A DNA stretch of 64,000 nt from Citreimonas sp042096055 (GCF_042096055.1 NZ_JBELMH010000002.1:1-64000), one strand, 5' to 3'. Positions 43,313 to 52,173 are shown, counted from the first letter of the stretch. Notes: a model not told the origin generated them from the sequence alone. Made by a program: numbers and translations.

Positions 43313-44245
43313 CTACGGAAGAAGCCGGGGGCTGTCTTGACTGAAACTGTCGGGAATTGTGCGATCCTGCTCCGGACCGTGCGTGCGCCGCCATGCGCCC
43401 GGGGTCTGGCCGACGACGGCGCCGAAGGCGCGGGTCAGGTGCGCCTGGTCCGCGAAACCCACCTCGGCCGCGACGTCGGCGATGCTGCGGGCGGGGTCGC
43501 GCAGCAACCGCTGCGCCGCCGTCACGCGCAACGCTTGCAGCGCACGGTGCGGGCTTTGCCCGCGGCTTTCGCGGAACGCATGGGCGAAGCGGCTTTCCGA
43601 CAGGCCGACGGCTTCGGCCATCTCGGACACGGACAGGCGCCGGCGCATCTCGGCCCGCATCAGCGCGTCGACCTTGACCAACTGCCGTCCGGTCAGCCCG
43701 CCGCGAACCGGCAGCACGGCGGACAGTCCGGCCGCGGCGAAGACCCGCGCGGCCAGCGCGGTCGCCAGTGCGTCCCGCGCCAGCGCGGCGGCGCCGTCGC
43801 CGTCGAGATCCTGCGCCAGCAGCCGCGCGATCGCGGTCACGTCCGGCGCCTCGGGCAGGGCGACGGGGTGCGCCATCAGGTGGCCCGCGTCCAGCGCGCC
43901 GGCTTTGAGCCGCTGGCGCAAGGCCCCGGCGTCGAAATGCAGGTCGAGATGCGTCAGCCGCCCGCCGCGCGAAAAGCGCGAGCGCACCGCGACGCCCGCC
44001 GGCACGTAGGCCACGCGGACGGGGGCCTGCGCATCGAAGCCCGCACCGCCGAGCCGCAGGGTGCTTTCGCCCTCATCCAGCACGACGACGAATCGCGGAT
44101 CGCGGGCGGTGTAGGCGCCGTGGCCGTCCTGCCCGACATCGACCCGCCACAGATCCGCGACGACGCCGTGCCAGCTGGCATAGACCAGCGGCGCTGCCGG
44201 CCGGATGCCGGACAGGAAAGAGGTCACGGCGGGACGAAAGCTCAT
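43313..44245 (-). CDS. AraC-family transcriptional regulator
   Basis: 310-residue regulator: an N-terminal sensory domain (about 1-180) and a C-terminal AraC DNA-binding domain (about 205-295) with two helix-turn-helix units (LSVSEMAEAVGLSESRFAHAF; SIADVAAEVGFADQAHLTRAF). AraC proteins of the PchR/FoxR type activate siderophore uptake genes when the ferric siderophore is present; that is the probable role here given the neighbours. It lies between the receptor and exb-tonB operons, transcribed toward the receptor. Confidence 0.93.
   Translation of the reverse strand: MSFRPAVTSFLSGIRPAAPLVYASWHGVVADLWRVDVGQDGHGAYTARDPRFVVVLDEGESTLRLGGAGFDAQAPVRVAYVPAGVAVRSRFSRGGRLTHLDLHFDAGALRQRLKAGALDAGHLMAHPVALPEAPDVTAIARLLAQDLDGDGAAALARDALATALAARVFAAAGLSAVLPVRGGLTGRQLVKVDALMRAEMRRRLSVSEMAEAVGLSESRFAHAFRESRGQSPHRALQALRVTAAQRLLRDPARSIADVAAEVGFADQAHLTRAFGAVVGQTPGAWRRTHGPEQDRTIPDSFSQDSPRLLP
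43337..43361. promoter_or_regulatory. Candidate iron-uptake operator, site 2
   Basis: Sequence TGACTGAAACTGTCGGGAA followed by TTGTGC. Compared with site 1 (TGATAGAACTTATCGGGA then TTGTGC) it has about 19 of 24 matches with a one-base gap. It lies in the 3' end of the AraC gene, about 93-117 bp upstream of the receptor ATG. Its left half is less symmetric, so it is the weakest copy. Confidence 0.4.
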
Positions 44246-44260
44246 CGGCCGACGAATTCC

Positions 44261-44275
44261 TGAATGTTTAAGTCA
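44261..44275. promoter_or_regulatory. TGA-N9-TCA iron-box-like site
   Basis: TGAATGTTTAAGTCA has the TGA-N9-TCA form of RirA/Iron-Rhodo boxes, in the AT-rich start of the divergent araC/exb region, 16 bp before the araC ATG. One match of this short pattern is expected by chance now and then, so this is weak. Confidence 0.4.
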
Positions 44276-44332
44276 ACAATATCTATTCCAGACCCGTGCA
44301 GCAGGTTCAATGGCCAAACCGTGACTGCGGAG

Positions 44333-44362
44333 CAACATTCCGACGGTTTTTATCGGCTATTG
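44333..44362. promoter_or_regulatory. Candidate iron-uptake operator, site 3
   Basis: CAACATTCCGACGG…TTTATCGGCTATTG: an imperfect inverted repeat with the same half TTATCGG-n-ATTG as site 1. It lies 109 bp upstream of the first gene of the exbB-exbD-exbD-tonB operon and 88 bp from the araC start. Position suits activation or repression of both. Confidence 0.45.
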
Positions 44363-44470
44363 CCCTCCGCGGAAAAACGTGGTCCGAGTCGGCCAAGTCG
44401 CCTGCGCCAGCCAACACCCGTCAGCCACGCATATCGACTTCGCTTGAGACGAACCGAACGGGGACCCGAC

Positions 44471-44902
44471 ATGCACAGATTCAGAACCCTCGCGCTTGCC
44501 GCGGCGTGCGGCGCCGCGCTGGGTGCGCCCGCGCTGGCTCAGGACGAGGTGGGCGCGCGCCTGTCAATCGAGCTGAACGCCGCCGAGACCGAGGGCGAGG
44601 CCTGCAAGATGTCCTTCGTCGTCATCAACGGCCACGACACCGACATCGCCCAGGCGGTGTTCGAGACCGTGCTGTTCGACGCCGAGGGCCAGGTCGACCG
44701 GCTGACGCTGTTCGACTTCGGCGCGCTGCCGGCCGGGCGGACCCGCGTGCGGCAATTCGTGATCCCGGGCACGCCCTGCGACGGGCTCGGTCGCGTGCTG
44801 TTCAACGGCGCCGACACCTGCGAGGCCGAGACGCTGGGCGCGGATGCCTGCGAGGCCGACCTGCGGCTGGACAGCCGCGCCAGCATCGACGTGCTGGGAT
44901 GA
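44471..44902 (+). CDS. Secreted protein of unknown function heading the exb operon
   Basis: 143-residue exported protein with a signal peptide (about 1-23, ALA-Q), about five cysteines spread along the chain, and a beta-rich body (IELNAAETEGEACKMSFVVINGHDTDI…). No known domain. The gene regularly precedes exbB-exbD-exbD-tonB in related genomes. Its stop overlaps the exbB start (ATGA), which indicates coupled translation. A role in the TonB system is inference. Confidence 0.75.
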   Translation: MHRFRTLALAAACGAALGAPALAQDEVGARLSIELNAAETEGEACKMSFVVINGHDTDIAQAVFETVLFDAEGQVDRLTLFDFGALPAGRTRVRQFVIPGTPCDGLGRVLFNGADTCEAETLGADACEADLRLDSRASIDVLG

Positions 44903-45549
44903 TGGAGATGCCAGCCGCGCTGCAACGGATCGCCGACCTGGGCGGTCCCGTCGTCCTTCTTCTGATCGCCGTGTCCGTGGTGACGCTGGCGGTCGTGCTG
45001 TACAAATTCTGGCAGTTCAAGAGCGCCGGGGTCGGCCGCCACACCGCGCTGTCCGAGGCTGTCGCCGCCTGGGATCGCGGCGATCGCTCCGGGGCGCGCG
45101 CCGCGCTCGACCGCTCGACCAGCTACCTTGCGCCGGTGGTCGACATGGCGCTTGGCGCCGGACCCGGTGCCGCCACCCGCCTCGAGGCCGAGGCCGAGAC
45201 ACGCTTCGCCCGGCTGGAGCGGGGCCTGCGCTTTCTCGACACCGTCGCGCAGCTTGCGCCGCTGCTGGGCCTGTTCGGCACCGTGCTGGGCATGATCGAG
45301 GCGTTCCAGGCGCTGCAGGACGCGGGCGCGCAGGTCGACCCGTCGATCCTGGCCGGCGGCATCTGGGTCGCGCTTCTGACCACTGCCGTGGGCCTGGTGG
45401 TGGCGATGCCGACCGCCATCGCGCTCAGCTGGTTCGAGGCGCGGATGGATTCCGAGCGTGTCACCGCCGGCCGTGCGATCCACACGATCCTGTCGCCGCG
45501 CGGCCGGGCGCCGGCGCAGGATCCCGGCCTCGCCCCGGCCCATGCGTAA
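44899..45549 (+). CDS. exbB: ExbB/TolQ-type proton channel subunit
   Basis: 216-residue protein of the MotA/TolQ/ExbB family: one N-terminal helix (about 15-35) and two close helices in the conserved LAPLLGLFGTVLGMIEAF…ILAGGIWVALLTTAVGLVVAMPTAIA region (about 117-180). It drives TonB with the proton gradient. It overlaps the next gene by eight bases. Confidence 0.93.
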   Translation: MMEMPAALQRIADLGGPVVLLLIAVSVVTLAVVLYKFWQFKSAGVGRHTALSEAVAAWDRGDRSGARAALDRSTSYLAPVVDMALGAGPGAATRLEAEAETRFARLERGLRFLDTVAQLAPLLGLFGTVLGMIEAFQALQDAGAQVDPSILAGGIWVALLTTAVGLVVAMPTAIALSWFEARMDSERVTAGRAIHTILSPRGRAPAQDPGLAPAHA

Positions 45550-45922
45550 GATCCGCGCGCGGCGGCGGTTGTCCATGACGTCGCTGATCGACGTCATCTT
45601 CCTGCTGCTGTTGTTCTTCATGCTGACGTCGACCTTCTCGAAGTTCTCCGAGGTCGAGATCGCCGCCGCGGCACGCGGACCGGTCGGCAGCGATGACCGC
45701 CCGCCGCTGTTCCTGCAACTGGGCGCGAACGACATCCGCCTGAACGGCGACGCCGTGGCGCTGGACGCGCTGCCGGACGCGCTGGCGCCCGAGACGGCCG
45801 AGGCGCCGCGCGTACTGCTGGTCGCGCTGCGCTCTGGCGTGACGGCGCAGCGGCTGACCGACCTGCTGGTGGCGCTGCGCGGGGTGCCGAACCTGAGCCC
45901 GACCGTAATGGGGGCATCATGA
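45542..45922 (+). CDS. exbD: ExbD/TolR-type subunit, copy 1
   Basis: 126-residue protein with a short N-terminal cytosolic piece, one membrane helix containing the conserved Asp (LIDVIFLLLLFFMLTSTF; D17) and a periplasmic domain. Forms the channel with ExbB. Length is normal. Confidence 0.92.
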   Translation: MRKIRARRRLSMTSLIDVIFLLLLFFMLTSTFSKFSEVEIAAAARGPVGSDDRPPLFLQLGANDIRLNGDAVALDALPDALAPETAEAPRVLLVALRSGVTAQRLTDLLVALRGVPNLSPTVMGAS

Positions 45923-46320
45923 GAGCAGCCCCCAAGCGCGCGACGCGCGAACCCACGATCGCGCTGATCAACATCGTCTTCCTGATGCTGGTCTTTTTCA
46001 TGGTGGCGGGCACGCTGGCGGTGCCGCTGGACGGCGACCTGACCCTTGTCCAGACGCGCGACCTGGAAGGCCGGGCGCCGCCCGACGCGCTGGTGGTGCA
46101 TCCCGACGGGCGGCTCAGCTATCGCGGAGACGCCGTGGCCTCGCCCGAAGCATACCTGGAGATGGCCGAGGCCACGACGATGCCGGGCGAGGACGGCCCG
46201 ACCGTGCGGATCGTGCCCGACCGCGAACTCGACGCTTCCGAACTGGTGCGGATCGCGGGTGCCCTGCGCGCGGCTGGGGCCGCCCGCGTGCTGGTGGTGA
46301 CCGAACGGGGGCTGAGATGA
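45919..46320 (+). CDS. exbD: ExbD/TolR-type subunit, copy 2
   Basis: 133-residue second ExbD-like protein with helix ALINIVFLMLVFFMVAGTL. The position equivalent to the channel Asp is Asn here (INIVF against IDVIF), so it may be a structural, non-proton-binding partner of copy 1. It overlaps both neighbours by ATGA. Confidence 0.9.
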   Translation: MRAAPKRATREPTIALINIVFLMLVFFMVAGTLAVPLDGDLTLVQTRDLEGRAPPDALVVHPDGRLSYRGDAVASPEAYLEMAEATTMPGEDGPTVRIVPDRELDASELVRIAGALRAAGAARVLVVTERGLR

Positions 46321-47432
46321 GCGGGCGCGGCGTGGCATCCTCGAACGCGGCGAAGCTGGTCGCGCTGGTGGCGGCGGGCGCGGTGCATGCGGGCCTCGCC
46401 TGGGCGCTCTACGTCGAGGAGACGCCGCAGATCGAAAGCGCGCAGGGCGCCGAGACCGCGCGGACCGGCAGCTTTGCCGACCTCGTTCAGGGGACGATGC
46501 AGGCCGAGGATGCCGCGGAGGTCGCCGAACCCGTCGCGCCGCAACCGATCGAGCCGCCCGCGCCCGAGGAGACGCCGCAAGACCGGCCCGAGGCGGCCGA
46601 GCGCCCCGAGGCCGAGGCTTTGCCGCGCGCCGAGGCAGAACCGGCGGACCAGGCGGCGCCAGTCACGACGGCGATCGCGCCGCCCGAGCGCGTGGCGGAA
46701 CCGGTGCCCGAAGCGGCCCCGCGCCCGGACGCGCAGACCGCCCTGCTGCCGCAGCGGGCGGATGGTGTCTTGGCAGCCAGCCCGGACGCTGCCGAGCCGG
46801 TGGCGCCGGACGCGCTTGAGCCTGAACCGGTCGCGCCACGCGAGACCGCGCAGCCCGTGGCGCCCGAGCCGCTGGACCCTGTCGCGCCAGATGCCCCGGT
46901 CGAGACCGCAGAAGCGCCGCCGGAGACGGTCGTGTCCGCCGACCCCGACAGCGCCGCCCCGCCGCGGTCGCTGCGGCCGTCGCCGCGCACCGCCGAGATC
47001 GAGGAGCGCGCGAGGCCAGAGCCGCAGTCCCGCCCGGAGCCCGAACCCGAACGGCGCGCCGCGCGCGGCAACGCGGAGCAGAACGCGCGGTCGGGCGCCG
47101 CCGATGGCCAGCGCGAGGCGCAGGCCAGCCAGCAGGGCACTCGGCAGGGAACGGCGCAGCAATCCGGCAACGCTGCGGCCAGCAACTACTCGGGCGAGGT
47201 CATGGCGCGGATCAACCGGGCCGGCCGTCCACGGACGAATTACCGCGGGCAAAGCCATGTCAGCTTTACCATCGCGGATTCGGGCGGGCTGGCCGGTGCC
47301 CGCATCGTGCAAAGCTCGGGCACCAGTGCGCTGGACCGCGCCGCGCTTCAGGTGATCCAGCGCGCGGCCCCCTTCCCGCCACCGCCGCCGGGTGTCAGAC
47401 GCACGTTCACGATCATGATCGAGTTCGACTGA
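46317..47432 (+). CDS. tonB: TonB energy transducer
   Basis: 371-residue protein: one N-terminal helix (about 11-32), a long Pro/Glu/Ala-rich spacer crossing the periplasm (about 60-240, many EP/APE repeats) and a TonB C-terminal domain (about 285-371, YSGEVMARINRAGRPRT…FTIADSGGLAG…ALQVIQRAAPFPPPP). It links the proton channel to the receptor. The spacer is long for the family. Confidence 0.93.
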   Translation: MSGRGVASSNAAKLVALVAAGAVHAGLAWALYVEETPQIESAQGAETARTGSFADLVQGTMQAEDAAEVAEPVAPQPIEPPAPEETPQDRPEAAERPEAEALPRAEAEPADQAAPVTTAIAPPERVAEPVPEAAPRPDAQTALLPQRADGVLAASPDAAEPVAPDALEPEPVAPRETAQPVAPEPLDPVAPDAPVETAEAPPETVVSADPDSAAPPRSLRPSPRTAEIEERARPEPQSRPEPEPERRAARGNAEQNARSGAADGQREAQASQQGTRQGTAQQSGNAAASNYSGEVMARINRAGRPRTNYRGQSHVSFTIADSGGLAGARIVQSSGTSALDRAALQVIQRAAPFPPPPPGVRRTFTIMIEFD

Positions 47433-47455
47433 GGCGCGAACGAGAGGAGCGACGC

Positions 47456-48364
47456 TCAGCCCCAGGGGCCCGAGCGGTCCGGTTCCGGACGGGCGCTCGG
47501 GCGCGTGCGCGGGATCGAGCTGCGGGTCGTCTGCGCCGCAAGCTCGCGCAGTGCGGCGATGCGGTTCTCGGTCGCCGGGTGGGTCGAGAAGAGGTTGTCG
47601 TGCTTATGCGCGTGCAGCGGATTGATGATGAACATGTGCGCCGTTGCGGGGTTACGCTCGGCCGCGTGGTTGTCGATCCGCGACGCGCCGGCCTGGATCT
47701 TCGCCAGCGCCGAGGCGAGCCACATGGGCTCTCCGCAGATCTCGGCGCCGGCCTTGTCGGCGGCGTATTCGCGCGTGCGGCTGATCGCCATCTGCACCAG
47801 CGCCGCGGCGAGCGGCGCGAGGATCATCATCGCCAGCGCGCCGACGATGCCGAGGCCGCCCTCGCGCCGGCCGCCGAAGAACAGCGCGAAGTTCGCCAGC
47901 ATCGAGATCGCGCCGGCAAAGGTCGCGGTCACGGTCATGATGGCGGTGTCGTGGTTGCGGATATGCGCCAGCTCGTGCGCGACCACGCCGGCCAGCTCGT
48001 CACGCGTCAGCGTGCGCATGAGACCGGTCGTCACCGCGACTGCGGCGTTCTGGGGGTTGCGCCCCGTCGCGAAGGCGTTTGGCTGCGGCGTGTCGATGAC
48101 GTAGACGGCGGGCATCGGCATGCCGGCGTTGCGTGCCAGTGCGGCGACCATCTCGGACAGGCCGGACCGGTCGTTCGCCCCCACGGGGCGGGCATTGTGC
48201 ATCTTCAGCACCATGCGGTCGGAATTCCACCACGCGAACGCGTTCATCCCGGCCGCGAGCACGAAGGCGATCACGATCCCGCCGGTCCCGGCCAGCAGGT
48301 AGCCGATGCCGAGGAACAGCGCCGTCATGGCCGCCATCAGGATTCCGGTCTTCACGTACGACAT
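47456..48364 (-). CDS. htpX: Protease HtpX
   Basis: 302-residue membrane zinc metalloprotease of the M48 family that degrades damaged membrane proteins. The zinc site is H130-ELA-H134 (HELAHIRNHD), with E199 in TREYAADKAGAE; four hydrophobic segments (about 8-50 and 145-195). The C-terminus has a short polar extension (SSIPRTRPSARPEPDRSGPWG). It is minus strand, convergent with tonB and divergent from the HWE kinase gene. Confidence 0.95.
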   Translation of the reverse strand: MSYVKTGILMAAMTALFLGIGYLLAGTGGIVIAFVLAAGMNAFAWWNSDRMVLKMHNARPVGANDRSGLSEMVAALARNAGMPMPAVYVIDTPQPNAFATGRNPQNAAVAVTTGLMRTLTRDELAGVVAHELAHIRNHDTAIMTVTATFAGAISMLANFALFFGGRREGGLGIVGALAMMILAPLAAALVQMAISRTREYAADKAGAEICGEPMWLASALAKIQAGASRIDNHAAERNPATAHMFIINPLHAHKHDNLFSTHPATENRIAALRELAAQTTRSSIPRTRPSARPEPDRSGPWG

Positions 48365-48590
48365 GGCAAGATCCTTCGCGGGGTCGGGACGCAGCGCATA
48401 TGGGGACGGGCAGCGGGATTCGCCAGAGAGGCGCGGCCGGCCTGCACGGCTGTAATCGCGGCAGGTCATAGGCCGGCTTGGCCAGCCGAGGCGGGCGGGG
48501 GCCGGAAACGCGCGCGTGCAGAACTGCGGAACTTACTTTAGTCTTTGGCAAATTGCCGTTACGCGGCGCCGAAAGCGAGGGGAATTGCCA

Positions 48591-49861
48591 GTGCCCGACC
48601 GATTTCTAGCACAGCGTGCCGCACTTGCGGACTTCAGCAACTTCGCGTTCCGGACTTCGGATCTGGACGCGCTGCTGACCCGCGCGGCCGAGCTCGTGTC
48701 GGAGGCGCTGGANNNNNNNNNNNNNNNNNNNNNNNNNNNNNNNNNNNNNNNNNNNNNNNNNNNNNNNNNNNNNNNNNNNNNNNNNNNNNNNNNNNNNNNN
48801 NNNNNNNNNNNNCGGATCTGGACGCGCTGCTGACCCGCGCGGCCGAGCTCGTGTCGGAGGCGCTGGAGGTGGAACTGGTCAAGGTCCTGCAGCATCGCCC
48901 CGAGCACGGGGACTTCCTGCTGCGCGCCGGCGTCAACTGGGAGCCGGGCGTGGTCGGCCACGCCACGCTGCCGGACCACGAACGGTCGCCCGCCGGGCAC
49001 GCGCTGCTGACCGGAGAGCCGGTGGTGTCGCGCCGGATCGATGAAGAGGACCGCTTCACCATCCCGGACCTGCTGGTGCGGCACGGCGTGCGAAGCATGG
49101 TCAACGTCATCATCTCGGGCGACGAGCAGGCATTCGGCGTGCTCGAAATTGACTCGCCCGACCAGCGCGATTTCGACGGCGACGAGATCGCGTTCCTTAG
49201 CACCTACGCCAACCTCGTGGCCATGGCGGTCGAGCGCATGGGCCGCAACGCCGAGCTGGAGCGGCGCGCGCGCGAACACTCGGTGCTGGCGCGCGAACTG
49301 GGGCACCGCGTGCGCAACGTGCTGGGCCTCGTGCAGGCGCTGGTGTCGCAAACCGAGGTGGAGGGCCGCTCGGCCAGCGAGTTCCGCGACGCGCTAAAGG
49401 GCCGGCTGCAGGCGCTGTCGAAGGCGGAAAGCCTGGTTTTCGAGGACCACGTGGACGTGGTCGATCCGCGTCGTATCGCCGAGGACGTGCTTGCGCCGCA
49501 CCGCAGAGCCGGGGCCGAGACGATTGTCATCGACGGCCCCGACGTGCGTCTGCCGGCGCGCATGGGGCGGATGTTCGGCCTTGCGCTGCACGAGCTGGCC
49601 ACCAACGCGGCGAAATACGGCGCGCTGACCGAGAAGGGCGGCCATGTGCGGCTGGACTGGACGATCGACCGCACGTCCGAGCCGCAACGCCTGCGGATCT
49701 GCTGGCGCGAGGTCGGCGGCCCTGCGGTCACGCCGCCCGACCGGCAGGGCTTCGGCTCGCTGCTGCTGCAAAGCGTCGTCGGACGCGAGATGGGGGGCGA
49801 GGCCGAACTGGATTACCGCCCGGGCGGGCTGGTCTACCAGCTGACCATCCCGCTGGAGTGA
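48591..49861 (+). CDS. GAF-domain HWE-family histidine kinase, split by a false gap
   Basis: After removal of the false gap, 371 residues: GAF domain (about 25-165), then a HWE-type dimerisation helix with H187 in ELGHRVRNVLGLVQAL, the conserved HELATNAAKYGAL segment, and CWREVGGP carrying the W-x-E of the HWE family. It is a soluble kinase, likely light- or ligand-responsive; the GAF cysteine of bacteriophytochromes is not evident. The GTG at 48591 follows GAGGGGA. No response regulator adjacent. Confidence 0.88.
48713..48812. other. False assembly gap of 100 N
   Basis: The 55 bases at 48658-48712 are identical to those at 48813-48867. Removing the N and one copy leaves a single open frame through the HWE kinase. 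Confidence 0.93.
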
Positions 49862-49983
49862 CCGCGCGGACGCGCGGCGCGCCGGTTGCGCATCCACGGG
49901 CTTGATCGCCGCCGCGCAAGGCGCGAGTCTGCGCCGACGGGCGGCGCGGCCGCCGGGATCGCGGACAGCAGAGGTGCAGCGGA

Positions 49984-50421
49984 ATGATAGACGAATTCAA
50001 GGACTTCATCGCCAAGGGCAACGTCATGGACCTGGCGGTGGGCATCATCATCGGCGCGGCGTTCACCGCGATCGTCAATTCGCTGGTGGGCGACCTGATC
50101 AACCCGTTCATCGCGCTGTTCACCGGCGGCATCGACTTCTCGGGGTGGTTCTACATTCTGGGCGAGGGCGAGTTCGCGTCGATCGCCGAGGCGGCCGAGG
50201 CGGGCGTACCGGTCTTCGCCATCGGCAACTTCCTGATGGCCTGCGTGAACTTCCTGATCATCGCGGTGGTGGTGTTCCTGCTGGTGAAGATGGTGAACCG
50301 CATCAAGTCCGTCGCCGACAAGCCCGACGACGTGGCCCCCGCCGTGCACACGGGCCCGTCCGAGCTGGACGTGCTGCTGGAGATCCGCGACAGCCTGAAG
50401 CGCGGCGGCCCGGCCGAGTGA
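49984..50421 (+). CDS. mscL: Large-conductance mechanosensitive channel
   Basis: 145-residue MscL, which opens under membrane tension to release osmolytes. Starts MIDEFKDFIAKGNVMDLAVGIIIGAAF (residues 1-27, split by the first helix), second helix near 76-100, and a charged C-terminal helix. The family's GNVMDLAVG pore motif is present. The region before it (49862-49983) is non-coding with nothing recognised. Confidence 0.95.
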   Translation: MIDEFKDFIAKGNVMDLAVGIIIGAAFTAIVNSLVGDLINPFIALFTGGIDFSGWFYILGEGEFASIAEAAEAGVPVFAIGNFLMACVNFLIIAVVVFLLVKMVNRIKSVADKPDDVAPAVHTGPSELDVLLEIRDSLKRGGPAE

Positions 50422-50490
50422 CGCGGTCCCGGGGCTTCACCCGGCTCGCGCGATGGGGTAGCCGCTTGCGGACCTGACGGGAGAGCGGCG

Positions 50491-51171
50491 ATGCTGCCAT
50501 GGATCGAACTGGCGGCTGCGACGGCGCCCGAAGGCGGCGTGCTGCGGCTGCTGCGCCGGGGGGACGAGTTCTCGATCCGCCTGGGCGGCGGGAACGAACT
50601 GATGAACAGTCGGCTCGGCGGATCGGAAGAGGCGCTGGCGACGCTGGCACTGGACCGGCTGGGCGGGCGTGGGGCGCCGGTGGTGCTGATCGGCGGGCTG
50701 GGGATGGGATTCACCCTGCGCGCGGCGCAGGCCGTGGCGCCGCCGGACGCGCGGCTGATCGTCTCCGAGATCGTGCCCGAGCTGGTGGAGTGGGCTTCGG
50801 GACCGATGCAGCCGGTCTTCGGCGACTGCCTGGCCGATCCGCGGGTCGAGATCCGGCAGGGCGACGTCGGCGACGAGATCCGCGCCGGCGCAGGGGCCTA
50901 CGACGCGATCCTGCTGGATGTCGACAACGGCCCCGACGGGCTGACGCGCGACGACAACGACGCGCTTTATGGCGAGGGCGGCCTGCGCGCCGCGCGGGGG
51001 GCGCTTCGGCCGGGCGGCGTGCTGGCGGTCTGGTCGGCGCACACGGATGCGGGTTTCACCAAACGTCTTTCGCTCGCCGGGTTCGCGGCCGAGACGCACG
51101 CCGTCCGTGCCGGCCACGGCAAGCGCGGCGCGCGGCACACGATCTGGACCGCGCGCCGGCACCAAGGCTGA
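50491..51171 (+). CDS. Spermidine-synthase-like methyltransferase-fold protein
   Basis: 226-residue soluble protein with a spermidine synthase/SAM-fold Rossmann core: GGLGMGFTLRAAQ (about 68-80), DARLIVSEIVPELVEWA, DPRVEIRQGDVGDEI and YDAILLDVDNGPDGL. It lacks an obvious polyamine-specific gate sequence; related proteins are annotated only as spermidine synthase-like. Activity unknown. It starts at the ATG at 50491 after GGGAGAGCG. Confidence 0.8.
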   Translation: MLPWIELAAATAPEGGVLRLLRRGDEFSIRLGGGNELMNSRLGGSEEALATLALDRLGGRGAPVVLIGGLGMGFTLRAAQAVAPPDARLIVSEIVPELVEWASGPMQPVFGDCLADPRVEIRQGDVGDEIRAGAGAYDAILLDVDNGPDGLTRDDNDALYGEGGLRAARGALRPGGVLAVWSAHTDAGFTKRLSLAGFAAETHAVRAGHGKRGARHTIWTARRHQG

Positions 51172-51177
51172 TGCCTC

Positions 51178-52098
51178 CTAGGCGGCGGCGCAGGACCAGT
51201 AACCGTCGTAGCCCACCGTCAAAGCGGGCTCGGTGTCGAGCTCGAACACCAGTGTCGCCTCGTCGTCGTCCTCGGGGGTCACGGTGATGACGAAGCTGTC
51301 GGTCTCGGCGACGGTGCCCTCGGGCGTGGGCGGCGTCGTGGCCGAAAGCTCGACCAGCTGGCCCGAGATCGCGGTGACGCCCTGGCCTTCGCGCCCGACG
51401 GCAAGGACCGGCTCGGCCGTAACGGAGCGGCTGAAGGTGCAGGGCGCGTCGCCCACGACCTGCGTGATCTGCGCCCTGTCGATCGGTTCGAGGTCGAGCG
51501 TCGCGACGACCGGGCTGGCCAGCGCGTCGATCAGCGAGGCGACCTCGGGCGGGCCGGGCTCGTGCCCCAGCGCGGGGTCGTCCACCGTCTCGCCGTTCTC
51601 CAGCCGTTCGATCAGCCAGCGCATCTCGGATATCTCGCGGTTCTGCGCGGCGATGATCTCGTCCGCCAGTTTCTGCGCGCGGGGATCGGACAGGTTGGCG
51701 CGCTCCGACGTCATGATCGCGATGGAATGGTGCGGGATCATCGCCTTCATCCAGGCCACGTCGCCCACGGTTTCCTGGCTGCGCACCAGCCACAGGAAGA
51801 TGCCGAAGAAGACCGCCGCGCCGCCGAAGATCGCGGCGTTCAGCTTGCGGTTGCGGTACATGCCCAGCATGTAGGCGAGCATGACGATGGCCATGGCCAT
51901 CCCCATGTAGAGCGCCATCCACATGCGGGTCTGGCTGAAGAAGACGTGCTCCAGCGACCAGCTGTTGAGATACATCAGGATGTACATGACGACCGTCGAG
52001 GTGGCGATCATCGCCGCGAAGCGCAGGTACATGCCGCCTCCACCGCCGTGCTGGTGATCCTGGTCCTGCCCGGATCGGTCGTGGTCTTCGTGCGCCAT
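51178..52098 (-). CDS. DUF305 membrane protein with His-rich N-terminus
   Basis: 306-residue protein: a His/Asp-rich N-terminus (MAHEDHDRSGQDQDHQHG), three hydrophobic helices (about 23-100), then a DUF305-like helical domain with MIPHHSIAIM (about 119-128) and LADEIIAAQNREISEM, and a C-terminal beta domain. DUF305 proteins often accompany copper-resistance genes; a metal role is suggested by the His-rich start, but no metal genes are nearby. The ATG at 52098 follows GGAGGACGGC. Confidence 0.82.
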   Translation of the reverse strand: MAHEDHDRSGQDQDHQHGGGGGMYLRFAAMIATSTVVMYILMYLNSWSLEHVFFSQTRMWMALYMGMAMAIVMLAYMLGMYRNRKLNAAIFGGAAVFFGIFLWLVRSQETVGDVAWMKAMIPHHSIAIMTSERANLSDPRAQKLADEIIAAQNREISEMRWLIERLENGETVDDPALGHEPGPPEVASLIDALASPVVATLDLEPIDRAQITQVVGDAPCTFSRSVTAEPVLAVGREGQGVTAISGQLVELSATTPPTPEGTVAETDSFVITVTPEDDDEATLVFELDTEPALTVGYDGYWSCAAA

Positions 52099-52173
52099 GC
52101 CGTCCTCCGTTTTTCGCAACCGTCGGAAAACAAACCGGTTCGCGGCCCCCGGGGTTCCGGCCTGTGCGCAGGC

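Noticed and set aside
48525..48575. GGAAC as an ECF (EcfG-type) promoter for the HWE kinase
   Set aside because: The matching CGTT is 24 bases away; 16-17 is required.
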